Below are positions 1 to 8,296 of a DNA stretch of 15,000 nucleotides, in pieces (position 1 is the stretch's first letter; every line of letters begins with the position of its first letter). Origin of the DNA: Neocallimastix lanati (nom. inval.). Lineage: Eukaryota > Neocallimastigomycota > Neocallimastigomycetes > Neocallimastigales > Neocallimastigaceae. The stretch lies in the NCBI GenBank assembly GCA_016946835.1, contig JACVTC010000036.1, positions 1,045,001 to 1,060,000 on the forward strand, written 5' to 3'. The position numbers and the translations under genes are program-made. A model generated the notes under the pieces. That model had not been told where the DNA came from and made no database searches. It was given only the letters and a program-made list of their open reading frames with translations.

Positions 1-1
1 A

Positions 2-112
2 GAGGACAATAAAAAAATTAATGATTCATTATTAATATTAAATCTCAAACTAAAAATTTTAGTTAATAATAAAAAAACTAGCAAGGCTTATCCTTTATCT
101 CTGATTTTATAA
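2..112 (+). CDS. Possible 3' end of a gene entering from the left
   Basis: The frame starting at base 2 is open from the window edge for 36 codons to a TAA at 110-112. It ends in T-S-K-A-Y-P-L-S-L-I-L. The stretch around 78-103 has clearly more G and C than the DNA after the stop, which becomes a T-run and then A/T repeats. This is what the tail of an exon followed by a 3' flank would look like. No domain can be recognised in so short a piece and the start lies outside the window. An open frame of this length also arises by chance in A/T-rich DNA, so this is a weak call. Confidence 0.27.
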   Translation, partial: EDNKKINDSLLILNLKLKILVNNKKTSKAYPLSLIL

Positions 113-269
113 GTTCTTTTTTTTTTTTTTTTGATGAAATAAAATACTATGCAATAATTAATTCCATAAAATTAAAAATAAATATAAAATTATATTTATA
201 TAAAATAAATAATAAATAATAATAAATAATACATAATTAATAATTGAATAATAAATAATTGAAAATAAT

Positions 270-1010
270 AAGTAATTGAATATTAAATAATAAATAATAA
301 ATAAAAAATAATGAAATAATAAATAATTAATAATAAATGATAAATGATAAATAATGAATATTAAATAATAAATAAAAAATAATAAATAAGAAATAAGAAA
401 TAAGAAATAAGAAATAAGAAATGTACTTTTCACTTACATGTATTTTTTATAATAAAATTAATAAAGTTATGAAGTGTATTCTCTTCCCCGTCTAAAAAAA
501 AAAAAAAATAAAAATAAATAAGAAATAAGAAATAAGAAATAATAAAATAAGAAGTAATAAATAATAAAATGAATATTAATAAATAATAAATAATAAATAA
601 TAAATAATAAATAATAAATAATAAATAATAAATAATAAATAATTGAATAATAAATAATAAATAATAAATAATAAATAATAAATAATAAATAAAAAATAAT
701 AAATAATAAATAATTGAATAATAAATAATAAATAATAAATAATAAATAAATAATAAATAATAAATAATAAATAATTGAATAATAAATAAGAAATAAGAAA
801 TAAGAAATAAGAAATAATAACATAATAAATAATAAATAAAATAAGAAATAAGAAATAAGAAATAATAAATAATTGAATAATAATTAATAATTAATAATTA
901 ATAATTAATAAATAAGAAATAAGAAATAAGAAATAAGAAATAAGAAATAATAATAAATGAGTAATAAATAATAAATAATAAATAATAAATAATAAATAAT
1001 AATATTTATA
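270..1010. repeat. Heptamer minisatellite, AATAAAT and AAGAAAT units
   Basis: Blocks of a 7-bp unit AATAAAT alternate with blocks of the one-base variant AAGAAAT, broken by AATTGAAT spacers. Clear AATAAAT runs lie at about 570-650, 655-780 and 965-1000. AAGAAAT runs lie at about 385-420, 520-540, 785-820, 840-865 and 912-950. Because 7 is not a multiple of 3 and the minus strand lacks stops in this unit, the array produces long spurious minus-strand frames. Confidence 0.85.
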
Positions 1011-2445
1011 AATTAATATATACACTATATAATATTATTATTAAATAATAAATAATGTAAATTCAAAGAAATTATACAGAATTATATCATATTTGAATTT
1101 TATCGAACAAAAATAAATAAAATAAAATAAAATAAAAAAAATAAAATAATAATAGATAAAATATTTTATATTTTTATCATCATCATTTATTATATTTATA
1201 TTATTATATATTATAAGAATTTTTATCATAACAAATAAATGGAATACAATTCTCCATACATTTAATAATATATAATATTAAATTAAATTCTTTTTTTTTT
1301 TTATTTATTTATTTATTTATTGAATTGAATCAAATTGTACACTATATATTTTTTGTTGATTCACTAATAAACTAATAATATACTATAATATTAAAATATT
1401 AATATATTTTAAATGTGATTGAATATATTTTATTTATTTAGAGATTAACTTTATATAATCTTAATTTTATTGACCTATAATATCACAGTTGGAATAAATG
1501 GAATTATTATTTGAAATTCAAATTAAAGATAATATATTATGATATATACTATTAGCAATATTTAATTTATTTACCAATATATTATTACAATTAATAAATA
1601 TATTATTAATATGGATTAAACAACTTTATCTATGTAAAAAAATAAATGAATGAATAGAAAATAATAGATAAATCAATTAATTAATATTTAATGAATAAAT
1701 ATAATAATAAACAAATAAATAAATTTATTCTTATTCCATAAGTTCTAATTATAATTTATTAAATTTTATAAACTATTTATTCATTTATTTATATATAATT
1801 ATTATTGATTTATTTGTTGTTGTGTCTATTCATTTATATATATCTATTTATTTAGTTATTCATTAAATTTCAATTTTAACGAAATAAAAAATTTATATAA
1901 TTATAAAAACTTATTATTTTCTTTCCTTTTCACACACACAAAAAAAAAAGAAAAAAGAAAAAATTAGACTTTTAGTTTTATTTTTTTTTTTAAATTAAAA
2001 CATAAATATATTTATTTATTACTATTTTTTTTAAAATAAAAAAATAATTATAATTATTTAATTACTGTAGTTCTTTTTTTTTTTTTTTTATAATAATTTA
2101 TTTTTATTCAATTATAATATAAAATAAAATATTTGTATTAAAAAAAAAAAAAAAAAAAGTAAAGAAAAAAACAAATAAATTTTAATAAATATTTGTAATA
2201 AAAATTAGAATAAAATCTTAAATTATATTAAAATAAAATTTGTAATAATAGCAGTTTTATTTTATTTTAATCTGTACTTTATTAAATATTTAATAATTAT
2301 TTTATACCTAAGTTTACATTCTTGTTAGTATATTTAAGTTCTTGTAGTATACAAAAAAAAAGGTAAAAGTAATAACTGAAATATGAATTATTTATTGTAT
2401 ATATATAATAATGAAAAAACTAATACCAAGAGAAGAAATAATAAA

Positions 2446-2450
<5 letters not shown>

Positions 2451-2489
<39 letters not shown>
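2451..2489. repeat. Poly(A) homopolymer, 39 bases
   Basis: An uninterrupted run of 39 A in intergenic DNA. There is no target-site duplication or element sequence next to it that would make it a retrotransposon tail. Similar runs lie at 8048-8086 and 6959-7000. Confidence 0.8.
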
Positions 2490-2491
<2 letters not shown>

Positions 2492-2654
2492 AAAGAAAAA
2501 AATTTACACAATAATATGAATAAATATTCAAAAGCGACTGCTTTAAAAATCATAACAGTAAAATAATTATAAATAATTTTCATTGACAAATCGATTGGAA
2601 TAATATAATAAATAATTCATATTGAAATGTTATATTAAATAAATAAATATTATG

Positions 2655-2688
<34 letters not shown>

Positions 2689-3089
2689 CTTTTTTATTCT
2701 TATTGTATTTTAAAACAAACGAAGAAAAAATAAAATAAATAGATTTCTTAATATTTTTTTATTGAACAAAATTAATAAAAAATAAAGATATATAAAGCAT
2801 AAATAGAAAATAAAACAGATAGCATTGATATTCTTTTTAAGAAATAGTATTTATAGTATGAAATAAGTTGGATTTTTAAAGATTTTATTATATATTTAAA
2901 AAAAAAAAACATTTTTATTAACAAATACTTACTTTTTAATTATTTATTATTATATTAATTATTAATTTATAACTACATTAAATAATTTATATATATATAT
3001 TTACATTTATATATTTTAATTTATATTTAATATTTTTATTTATTTATATAATATTATATAAATTTATATTTATAATTGTATATAAATAT

Positions 3090-3190
3090 CTTAATTTCTA
3101 TTTCTTTTCCTTTATATGTAATATATATATATATATATAAATAATATATATTCTTTGATAATAAAATCATACAATATAGAAATATTAAAA
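3090..3190 (+). promoter_or_regulatory. Putative promoter and leader of CDS1
   Basis: Just before the CDS1 start there is a pyrimidine-rich tract at about 3091-3114, then a (TA)n stretch at about 3121-3138, then an A-rich leader ending in AAAA directly before the ATG. A TATA-like plus pyrimidine arrangement with A-rich sequence at the start codon is common in A/T-rich fungi and amoebae. No specific factor site can be named. Confidence 0.3.
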
Positions 3191-4495
3191 ATGGCAAAGA
3201 AAAATAATAACAATAATAACCTCAAAAACAGAAAAAAAAATACAGTTGAAGAATCAGAGGAAAACATTAATGTTATCCAAAAAGAGGAAGAAAAACCAAA
3301 AAAAGAAGAAAAAACTGTTTTATTAGCTGAACAACCAAAGAGTCAAAAATGGATTAATTGGAGAATTCGTACTATTTGGACTTTTGTTATGATTTTCGCT
3401 TTCTTCTTTATTATTTTTTCTGGTCATCTTTGTATTATTTTATTAGTTCTAGTTCTACAAATTTTAATTTTCAAAGAAATTATTGCTATCGCTCACTATC
3501 CATCTCAAGAGAAAAAACTGCCCTGGTTTAGAATTATTAATTGGTATTTCTTATTCGTTGGTATTTACTACTTATATGGTGAAGGAATTATGGACTACTT
3601 TAAATTCAAATTCATGAAATATGAGTTATTCCAAATTTTATTGAATAATCACAAGTTCATTACTTTCTGTCTTTACACTTTTGGCTTTGTTATCTTTATC
3701 ATGAGTTTAAGAAAAGGTTTCTACCAATTCCAATTTATTCAATTTGCATGGACTCACTTAATCTTACTTTTCGTTGTCTTCCAAGCTCACTTCCTTATCA
3801 ATAACATTTTACAAGGTATTATCTGGTTCTTCCTTCCAGTTAGTCAAATTATTGTAAATGATATTGCGGCTTATGTATGTGGATTTTTCTGGGGACGTAC
3901 TCCTTTAATTCAATTAAGTCCAAAGAAGACTTGGGAAGGTTTCATTGGTGCATTTTTCCTTACAGGTATATGGGGTATTTTCTTCTCTCTTCTTTTAGCA
4001 CAATTCAGCTACTTCACTTGCCCAGCTACTAATTTGCATACAAATGTTCTTAGTCATGTAACATGTGAACCACATCCAGTCTTTATTCCAACAGCCTATA
4101 ATATTCCAACCATTATTGTCGATGTCTTCTCTATCTTTGGTATTAAACTCTCTACCGTCACTATTATTCCAATTGTATTACATAGTATTGTTTTATCTGC
4201 CTTTGCTTCAATTATTGCTCCATTCGGTGGTTTCTTCGCTAGTGGTCTTAAACGTGCCTTTAAGATTAAGGACTTTGGTGATACTATCCCAGGTCATGGT
4301 GGTGTTACCGATCGTTTCGATTGCCAACTTTTAATGGCTGCTTTCTCTTCACTCTACTACATGACCTTCATTAAAACTCCAGAAACTACTGTTAGTTTTC
4401 TTATGAATCAAATTATAACTTTAGATGCTGAACAACGTTTAGAATTATATAATAAATTTAAAGATTTTATGGTTGATAATAATTTACTTAAATAA
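3191..4495 (+). CDS. CDS1: CDP-diacylglycerol synthase (phosphatidate cytidylyltransferase)
   Basis: This enzyme joins phosphatidic acid and CTP to give CDP-diacylglycerol and pyrophosphate in the ER membrane. It feeds phosphatidylinositol and other phospholipid synthesis. The start is the ATG at 3191 (M-A-K-K-N); the frame is open 12 codons upstream but only from a TTG. The 434 residues match the eukaryotic CDS length (about 445-460 in yeast and human). Residues 1-50 are a charged, Asn/Lys/Glu-rich cytosolic tail. Hydrophobic membrane segments run from about 61 to 350. V-N-D at 222-224 and S-P-K-K-T-W-E-G at 243-250 are family motifs. Residues 351-377 carry the full CDS signature, with SGLKRAFKIKD followed by PGHGGVTDRFD, including the Asp/His metal- and CTP-binding residues. 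The loop T-C-P...L-H-T-N...T-C-E (277-292) resembles fungal Cds1. There are no introns. Use of codons such as TTC, CTT, GGT and CGT gives it a higher G+C than its surroundings and hints at good expression. Confidence 0.96.
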   Translation: MAKKNNNNNNLKNRKKNTVEESEENINVIQKEEEKPKKEEKTVLLAEQPKSQKWINWRIRTIWTFVMIFAFFFIIFSGHLCIILLVLVLQILIFKEIIAIAHYPSQEKKLPWFRIINWYFLFVGIYYLYGEGIMDYFKFKFMKYELFQILLNNHKFITFCLYTFGFVIFIMSLRKGFYQFQFIQFAWTHLILLFVVFQAHFLINNILQGIIWFFLPVSQIIVNDIAAYVCGFFWGRTPLIQLSPKKTWEGFIGAFFLTGIWGIFFSLLLAQFSYFTCPATNLHTNVLSHVTCEPHPVFIPTAYNIPTIIVDVFSIFGIKLSTVTIIPIVLHSIVLSAFASIIAPFGGFFASGLKRAFKIKDFGDTIPGHGGVTDRFDCQLLMAAFSSLYYMTFIKTPETTVSFLMNQIITLDAEQRLELYNKFKDFMVDNNLLK

Positions 4496-4969
4496 GAATA
4501 ATTATCAAATAATAATAATAAAATAATAATAGTAAAAAAAAAAATAATAATAAAAATAGTATAGAAAAGAAAAAAGTTAAAAAAAAAAATTAAAAAAATA
4601 CATTTAAAAAAAATAATAATAATAAAGAATAAATAAAAAAAAAAAAAAATAAAAAAAAATAGTAATAAAAAAAAACTTTTACTAAAGTAATTTTTATAAT
4701 TAATTTTATATAAAAATAATAAATTTTAACTTTTTTTTTTTTTTTTCTTTCAAATTTTTTTATTTTAAATTTTTAATTAATTATTTATTCATTTTTTTTT
4801 TTACTTTTAATTTTTTTTATTTTAAATTTTTAATTAATTATTCATACACTTATTTCGATATATATAATATATATTTAATTTTTAAATAACAATAATAAAA
4901 ATTCTGAAATTAGTAGAATCAAAATAAAATAAAATATTTTTTTTTATATAATATACCATTAAAAAAAAT
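4496..4969. other. 3' flank of CDS1
   Basis: A/T-only sequence with several AATAAA-like candidates for polyadenylation at about 4515-4540 and 4620-4640. A 31-base exact direct repeat lies at 4755-4785 and 4812-4842, 57 bases apart, separated by T-runs. No gene is seen. Confidence 0.6.
4755..4842. repeat. 31-bp direct repeat, 57-bp period
   Basis: The same 31 bases (T7, ATTTTAAATTTTTAATTAATTATT) occur at 4755-4785 and again at 4812-4842. The likely origin is a small tandem duplication in the CDS1 3' flank. Confidence 0.7.
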
Positions 4970-4983
4970 AATCAATGATTATT
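4970..4983. repeat. Left target-site duplication of the young LINE
   Basis: The 14 bases AATCAATGATTATT here recur exactly at 6014-6027, directly after the element's poly(A). The next base differs (T here, A downstream). The two leading A bases could belong to the tail, so the true duplication is 12-14 bp. Confidence 0.88.
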
Positions 4984-4984
4984 T

Positions 4985-5887
4985 ATTTCTCATTTAGTCA
5001 AAAATATACCTACACTTTCTCACTATTCATGGACGAAAAAAGCACGGAGTTTAGCAGTACACAAGCACAATAATAAACTTCCTGGAGAAATAAGGAAGTT
5101 TTACTGGGAAAATATTCATTATTCAAGCACTCCTGCGATCAGATCTACAAAATACAAGAAATTTAAATTTGGTTTTAAAAAATTTATTCAACGTCTATCA
5201 CTTAAATATTCACAATTTTCTCTTGGATTTTTTTGGATTGGACGAATTAAATGTGGATTCAAATTTGATGTAAAAACGTATGTTAAAAGTAATCTAGTAT
5301 CAGAAAATTGCCCAACATACTGCCCTTGTTGTGGTGAGAGTAACAGCATACCTAGTTTTACACACTGGATACTTTTATGTCCTAAATTTGAAGAATTTAG
5401 GCAACATTTCATTCCCTTTGTTGATGAAATTTTTATTAATTTTTCTCTAATTGTTCATGAGAAATCATTGAACATTCCTGATGATAAAGAGGAAGATTTT
5501 GATGATAATATCAATTTTTACGTGCTGTGTCTCCTTCTTGGCGGAAATGCAGTATTTGAAATCTTAAAGATCGGCTCGGGGGAAAGAAGGCGACTTATTA
5601 ATAATATTTTTCAATCACCTTCGAACGAGTCTTCTTTCCCGATTTCATATTTTGTGGGGCTTGCGGAATTCCTTACTAACGTTATGCCTATTGTGATTGG
5701 TGATTTTTACACCATGATCGATTTGTATAGTGTTAGACCTACCGTTGTCAAGAGCGTCGACGTCGTAACGATAAGGCAAAGAAGAAATTCTGATACAGAT
5801 TCGAATGATAATTTTCATCCACATGGAGTTATCTTCGATGAATGGGAAGAGTTAGAGGCCTTTTCGTCCTCGAATCTCATAACGTAG
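4985..5887 (+). pseudogene. LINE ORF2 C-terminal fragment with zf-RVT zinc knuckle
   Basis: An uninterrupted 300-codon frame runs from the truncation point to the TAG at 5885-5887. It has no ATG near its beginning, so it is the 3' end of a longer ORF2 and not a gene of its own. A reverse-transcriptase-associated zinc knuckle lies at 5309-5380: CPTYCPCCGE, then T-H-W-I-L-L-C-P. The ligands are probably Cys 5321, Cys 5330, His 5363 and Cys 5378. Upstream is a basic, aromatic-rich stretch (K-F-G-F-K-K-F-I-Q-R, then G-F-F-W-I-G-R-I-K). Downstream are about 170 more residues, including L-L-L-G-G-N-A and an acidic, serine-rich end; I do not recognise a named domain there. The catalytic motifs are lost by truncation, so the copy cannot move by itself. 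A shorter reading from a TTG at 5468 is only a part of this frame. Confidence 0.82.
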
Positions 5888-5976
5888 TTTTTTAATATTA
5901 ATATAAAAAATAATTTCATGTATTTAAATTTCATGTATTTTTTAAAAAAATATTATTAAATAAAGTTTATTCCTAG

Positions 5977-5979
<3 letters not shown>

Positions 5980-6015
<36 letters not shown>
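5980..6015 (+). other. Poly(A) tail of the young LINE
   Basis: Thirty-six uninterrupted A bases follow TCCTAGTCT and precede the right target-site duplication. The older copy ends the same way, with TGATCT before its A run at 7603-7632, which fixes the element's 3' end. Confidence 0.88.
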
Positions 6016-6018
<3 letters not shown>

Positions 6019-6027
6019 ATGATTATT
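6014..6027. repeat. Right target-site duplication of the young LINE
   Basis: Exact copy of the 14 bases at 4970-4983, abutting the poly(A) tail. It marks the 3' boundary of the insertion. Confidence 0.88.
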
Positions 6028-6116
6028 AAATTTCATAAATTTAATTTAATTTTTGTTTAATCTATTTTATATATTTATTTTTATTTGTATATTATATTTA
6101 TTTTGGTAGTTAGTTT

Positions 6117-6121
<5 letters not shown>

Positions 6122-6151
<30 letters not shown>

Positions 6152-6160
6152 TTTAATTTT
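6122..6160. repeat. A-run and (TA)n microsatellite
   Basis: A short A tract followed by about 13 TA dinucleotides, directly left of the older LINE copy. Confidence 0.8.
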
Positions 6161-6167
6161 GTTAAAC

Positions 6168-6660
6168 TAATTTTCATTAGGAATGTTCAATGATTTCTTG
6201 TTGAACAATTAGAGAAAAATTAATAAAAAAAAAAATTTTTTTTTTTTTTTATTAATAAAATGAATGAATTGTGGCTCTAAATTCCTTAAAATTTAGGACA
6301 TAAAAGTATCCAGTGTGTAATATGAGGTATGTTGTTTGCATTTTACCACATCAAGGACAGAATAATCTCTTTCATTTCTCAAATATGACATTGATAACTA
6401 TATTAAATGAAATTAGGTGATAAAGGACGTTCTAGGCGAACACCACAAATATATTTGGAAATTCTTTTTGAAAGTTAGCCATTAAAATATTTGTATAAAC
6501 TTTCGTGGTAAGGTATAAATTAGTAAATGAACTGAAGGTAACCTACTACGAAATCGAATTATATCAAATATCAAAATTATTATTAAGTTTTGAAAGAATA
6601 TTTATAAATTGGGGACTGAATCATAAGCCTTTTTTTTTTTTTAAAGGTCAAGAAAAGCAA
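6168..6660 (-). pseudogene. Inverted RT and zinc-knuckle remnant of LINE ORF2
   Basis: Read on the minus strand with frameshifts, 6660-6611 gives C-F-L-D-L-K-K-A-Y-D-S-V-P, which is reverse-transcriptase motif A with its catalytic Asp. Then N-L-Y-L-T-T-K at about 6525-6505 and C-G-V-R-L-E-R-P-L-S-P at about 6448-6416 match the motif B region (usual form G-V-R-Q-G-C-P-L-S-P). The zinc knuckle follows at once: C-P-stop-C-G at 6359-6345 and T-H-W-I-L-L-C-P ending near 6298. Only about 55 bp separate motif B from the knuckle, so the part with the Y-A-D-D motif C and the thumb is deleted. From 6300 down to 6168 the sequence aligns with young-copy bases 5385-5485. Several stops are present, so this is a dead copy. 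Confidence 0.74.
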
Positions 6661-6828
6661 GAAAAAAAAAGGTAAAAATATTTATCATTAAAAATTTTTC
6701 TTCTTTTTGGAAAATTTCAAAGAATGAAGACCAAAATAAAGGAATTCCATTCTTTTTCTTAAAAACCAAAACAGCTACTGTTCTTCTGTTCTGTTCTAGT
6801 CTAATAATTCCATTGAGAAATAAAAAAA

Positions 6829-6873
<45 letters not shown>

Positions 6874-6958
6874 TCTTCCGAAATTTTTTTTTTTTTTTTT
6901 TTTTTTTTTGTTAACAATTTTTTTTTTGACAGAATCTTTAATCCTACATTAATGAATG

Positions 6959-7001
<43 letters not shown>

Positions 7002-7052
7002 ACGTTTTTTTATTATTATTATTATTATTGTTATTATTATTGTTATTATTAT
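6661..7052. other. Inner part of the old LINE, mostly low-complexity
   Basis: Positions 6661-6810 may be further 5' element sequence in inverted orientation. The minus strand reads V-F-K-K-K-N-G near 6770-6750, similar in kind to the I-V-P-I-F-K-K-G-D region before RT motif 1, but this is weak. Then come (AAT)n at about 6831-6869, T-runs at about 6883-6909, a 42-base A run at 6959-7000 and an ATT/GTT repeat at 7012-7062. Reading frames through the A run (poly-Lys, poly-Ile or poly-Leu) are repeat artefacts. Confidence 0.5.
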
Positions 7053-7506
7053 TATTATTATTTTTCAAAAGAGACAGGGAGAATCTTCTTTCCCAACCTC
7101 ATATGGAGCTTGTAGAATTAATTCCTTTTCTAATATTATGCTATGTCTATTATTTGCCTATTATTGATTATTGATTATTGATTATTGATTTTTTTTTTTT
7201 TTTTTTTTTTCATGTTAGGATTAATTTATGTTATACAACTAGTAGACCTACCATGGTCAAGGTATGAATGTCCGGATGTCTAAAAAAAAAAAAAAAAATG
7301 ATAAGGTAAAGAAGAAATTTTTAATACAAATTTATAGAGTAATTTTTTTTTTTTTTTTTTTTTTTTTATCTACATGAGATTTATCATTCTACGAATGAAT
7401 GAGAAGAAGAATTAGAGGTCATTTTTTGACCTTGAAACTCATCATGTTATTATCTAATATTAATTTAAAAAAAAAAAAAAAAAAATTCATTTATTTTATT
7501 TCTATG

Positions 7507-7571
<65 letters not shown>

Positions 7572-7600
7572 AATAAATAAAATTTATTTTTGATCTAAAA

Positions 7601-7632
<32 letters not shown>
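7053..7632 (+). pseudogene. Sense 3' remnant of LINE ORF2 and 3' UTR
   Basis: Aligned by eye with the young copy from about 5600 onward. Shared blocks include TCTTCTTTCCC, TAGACCTACC, GATAAGG-AAAGAAGAAATT, GAAT-AGAGGTC and the 3' end ATAAA-TTTATT...GATCTA(n). The frame is broken by indels and by inserted A and T homopolymers (7189-7210, 7282-7298, 7343-7367, and the 57-base T run at 7509-7565). The A tail is 7603-7632. Most CpG sites of the young copy appear here as TG, CA or TA. Confidence 0.82.
7509..7565. repeat. Poly(T) homopolymer, 57 bases
   Basis: The longest homopolymer in the window, inside the 3' UTR of the decayed LINE. The young copy has only short T and A tracts at the matching place, so it expanded after insertion or is a nested insertion of an inverted A tail. 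Confidence 0.8.
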
Positions 7633-7635
<3 letters not shown>

Positions 7636-7761
7636 TATAGTTATTATTATTATTTTCATTATTATTGTTATAATTATTATTAAACAAAATAGTTAATGGT
7701 TTTATATATAAATATTTTATTTTATTTTTTATTTTCTTTTTCTTTTTATTTTATTTTTTTT

Positions 7762-7794
<33 letters not shown>

Positions 7795-8045
7795 TTTAAC
7801 ATCTTTTCATAATTAATTTAATTAATTTAGTAAATAAAAATATTTATAATTTTAACTATAATAATAATAATAATTTATTTATTTATAAATATATATTTAT
7901 TATTTTCCTTTTATTTTCTTTTATTATATTATTTATTATTATTATTATTATAAAAATATACAGATGTACGTACGATATAGTATTTTATATATATATATAT
8001 ATAAAAAGATAATAGCCATGATAATGATAGATTAGATAAAATAAA

Positions 8046-8088
<43 letters not shown>

Positions 8089-8296
8089 GTAGGTATAATA
8101 TAACAAAAAAAATAATAATAATAATAATAATGGCTAGATTATAATTTGTTTAAATTAGTTACGATGAATGAGTATAAATGACAATAAGAATTTAATTTTT
8201 TAATTTCTTAATTTTTTAATTTTTTTTTTTTTTTTTTTAAAAAAAAATAAAAAAAGATATATAAAAATAAAAAAAAATAAAATAAAATAAAATAAA
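7633..8296. other. 3' flank of the Ase1-like gene
   Basis: A/T-only DNA between the old LINE and the end of the minus-strand gene. It holds ATT repeats, (TA)n at about 7986-8003, a 39-base A run at 8048-8086 and (AAT)n at about 8112-8132. The short non-A/T island ATGTACGTACG at 7965-7975 has no recognised role. The polyadenylation site of the minus-strand gene should lie in the first few hundred bases below 8297, but no single signal stands out. Confidence 0.55.

Larger units (their letters stand above)
113..3190. other. Non-coding A/T-rich intergenic DNA upstream of CDS1
   Basis: No protein-coding or RNA gene is supported here. The region holds a heptamer minisatellite (about 270-1010, listed separately), homopolymer A runs at 2451-2489 and about 2660-2686, T runs, and irregular A/T sequence. 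Reading frames in 158-1229 on the minus strand are repeat translations made of Leu, Ile, Tyr and Phe. The last 100 bases before the CDS1 start are likely its promoter and 5' leader. Confidence 0.7.
4984..6015 (+). mobile_element. 5'-truncated non-LTR (LINE) retrotransposon, young copy
   Basis: About 1 kb between 14-bp target-site duplications. It contains the 3' part of the element's open reading frame (to the TAG at 5885-5887), a roughly 90-bp 3' UTR ending in ATTCCTAGTCT, and a 36-base A tail at 5980-6015. Truncation at the 5' end, a poly(A) tail and a short target-site duplication are the hallmarks of target-primed reverse transcription. The reading frame has no internal stop and the duplication is perfect, so the insertion is recent. 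Its G+C and CpG content is visibly above the local background. A related older copy lies at 6168-7632. The element class is known from the zinc-finger motif; the exact clade cannot be set without the missing reverse-transcriptase part. Confidence 0.88.
6168..7632 (+). mobile_element. Decayed LINE copy with inverted 5' part (twin-primed)
   Basis: Two pieces of the same LINE family lie in opposite orientations. From about 6168 to at least 6660 the plus strand is the complement of the element: zinc knuckle first, then reverse-transcriptase motif B, then motif A. From about 7053 to 7632 the sequence is in sense and matches the young copy from about 5600 to its poly(A) end. Inverted 5' part, then sense 3' part, then poly(A) is the product expected from twin priming during LINE insertion. 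About 120 bp of element is missing between the two ends, which is usual at such junctions. Stops, frameshifts, A/T microsatellites and homopolymers have accumulated. No convincing target-site duplication remains. Two independent, opposite insertions are the alternative. Confidence 0.68.

Noticed and set aside
270-1010. CRISPR or telomere-like array
   Set aside because: Units are 7 bp with no unique spacers, and the unit is not a known telomere repeat. It is a minisatellite.
158-1229. Three minus-strand frames of Leu/Ile/Tyr/Phe-rich protein
   Set aside because: They are translations of the heptamer minisatellite and adjacent A/T repeats. They have no codon diversity and no domain.
2520-2560. 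Possible tRNA around the GCGACTGCT island
   Set aside because: No cloverleaf arms, A box or B box can be traced.
3155-3190. Twelve extra codons upstream of the CDS1 ATG
   Set aside because: They begin with TTG and read Ile/Lys/Asn-rich leader sequence. The ATG at 3191 with A-rich context is the natural start.
4065-4334. Plus-strand frame inside CDS1
   Set aside because: Out-of-frame shadow of the CDP-diacylglycerol synthase gene.
5188-5412. Minus-strand 74-residue frame in the young LINE
   Set aside because: Antisense shadow of ORF2. The sense frame carries the zinc knuckle.
6952-7174. Poly-Lys and poly-Ile/Leu frames
   Set aside because: They run through an A42 tract and an (ATT)n repeat and end in old LINE sequence. 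No real gene.
6120-7690. Target-site duplication for the old LINE (ATTTTCATTA at about 6169 and 7655)
   Set aside because: The match lies about 20 bp away from the tail and is ordinary A/T sequence. Not convincing.
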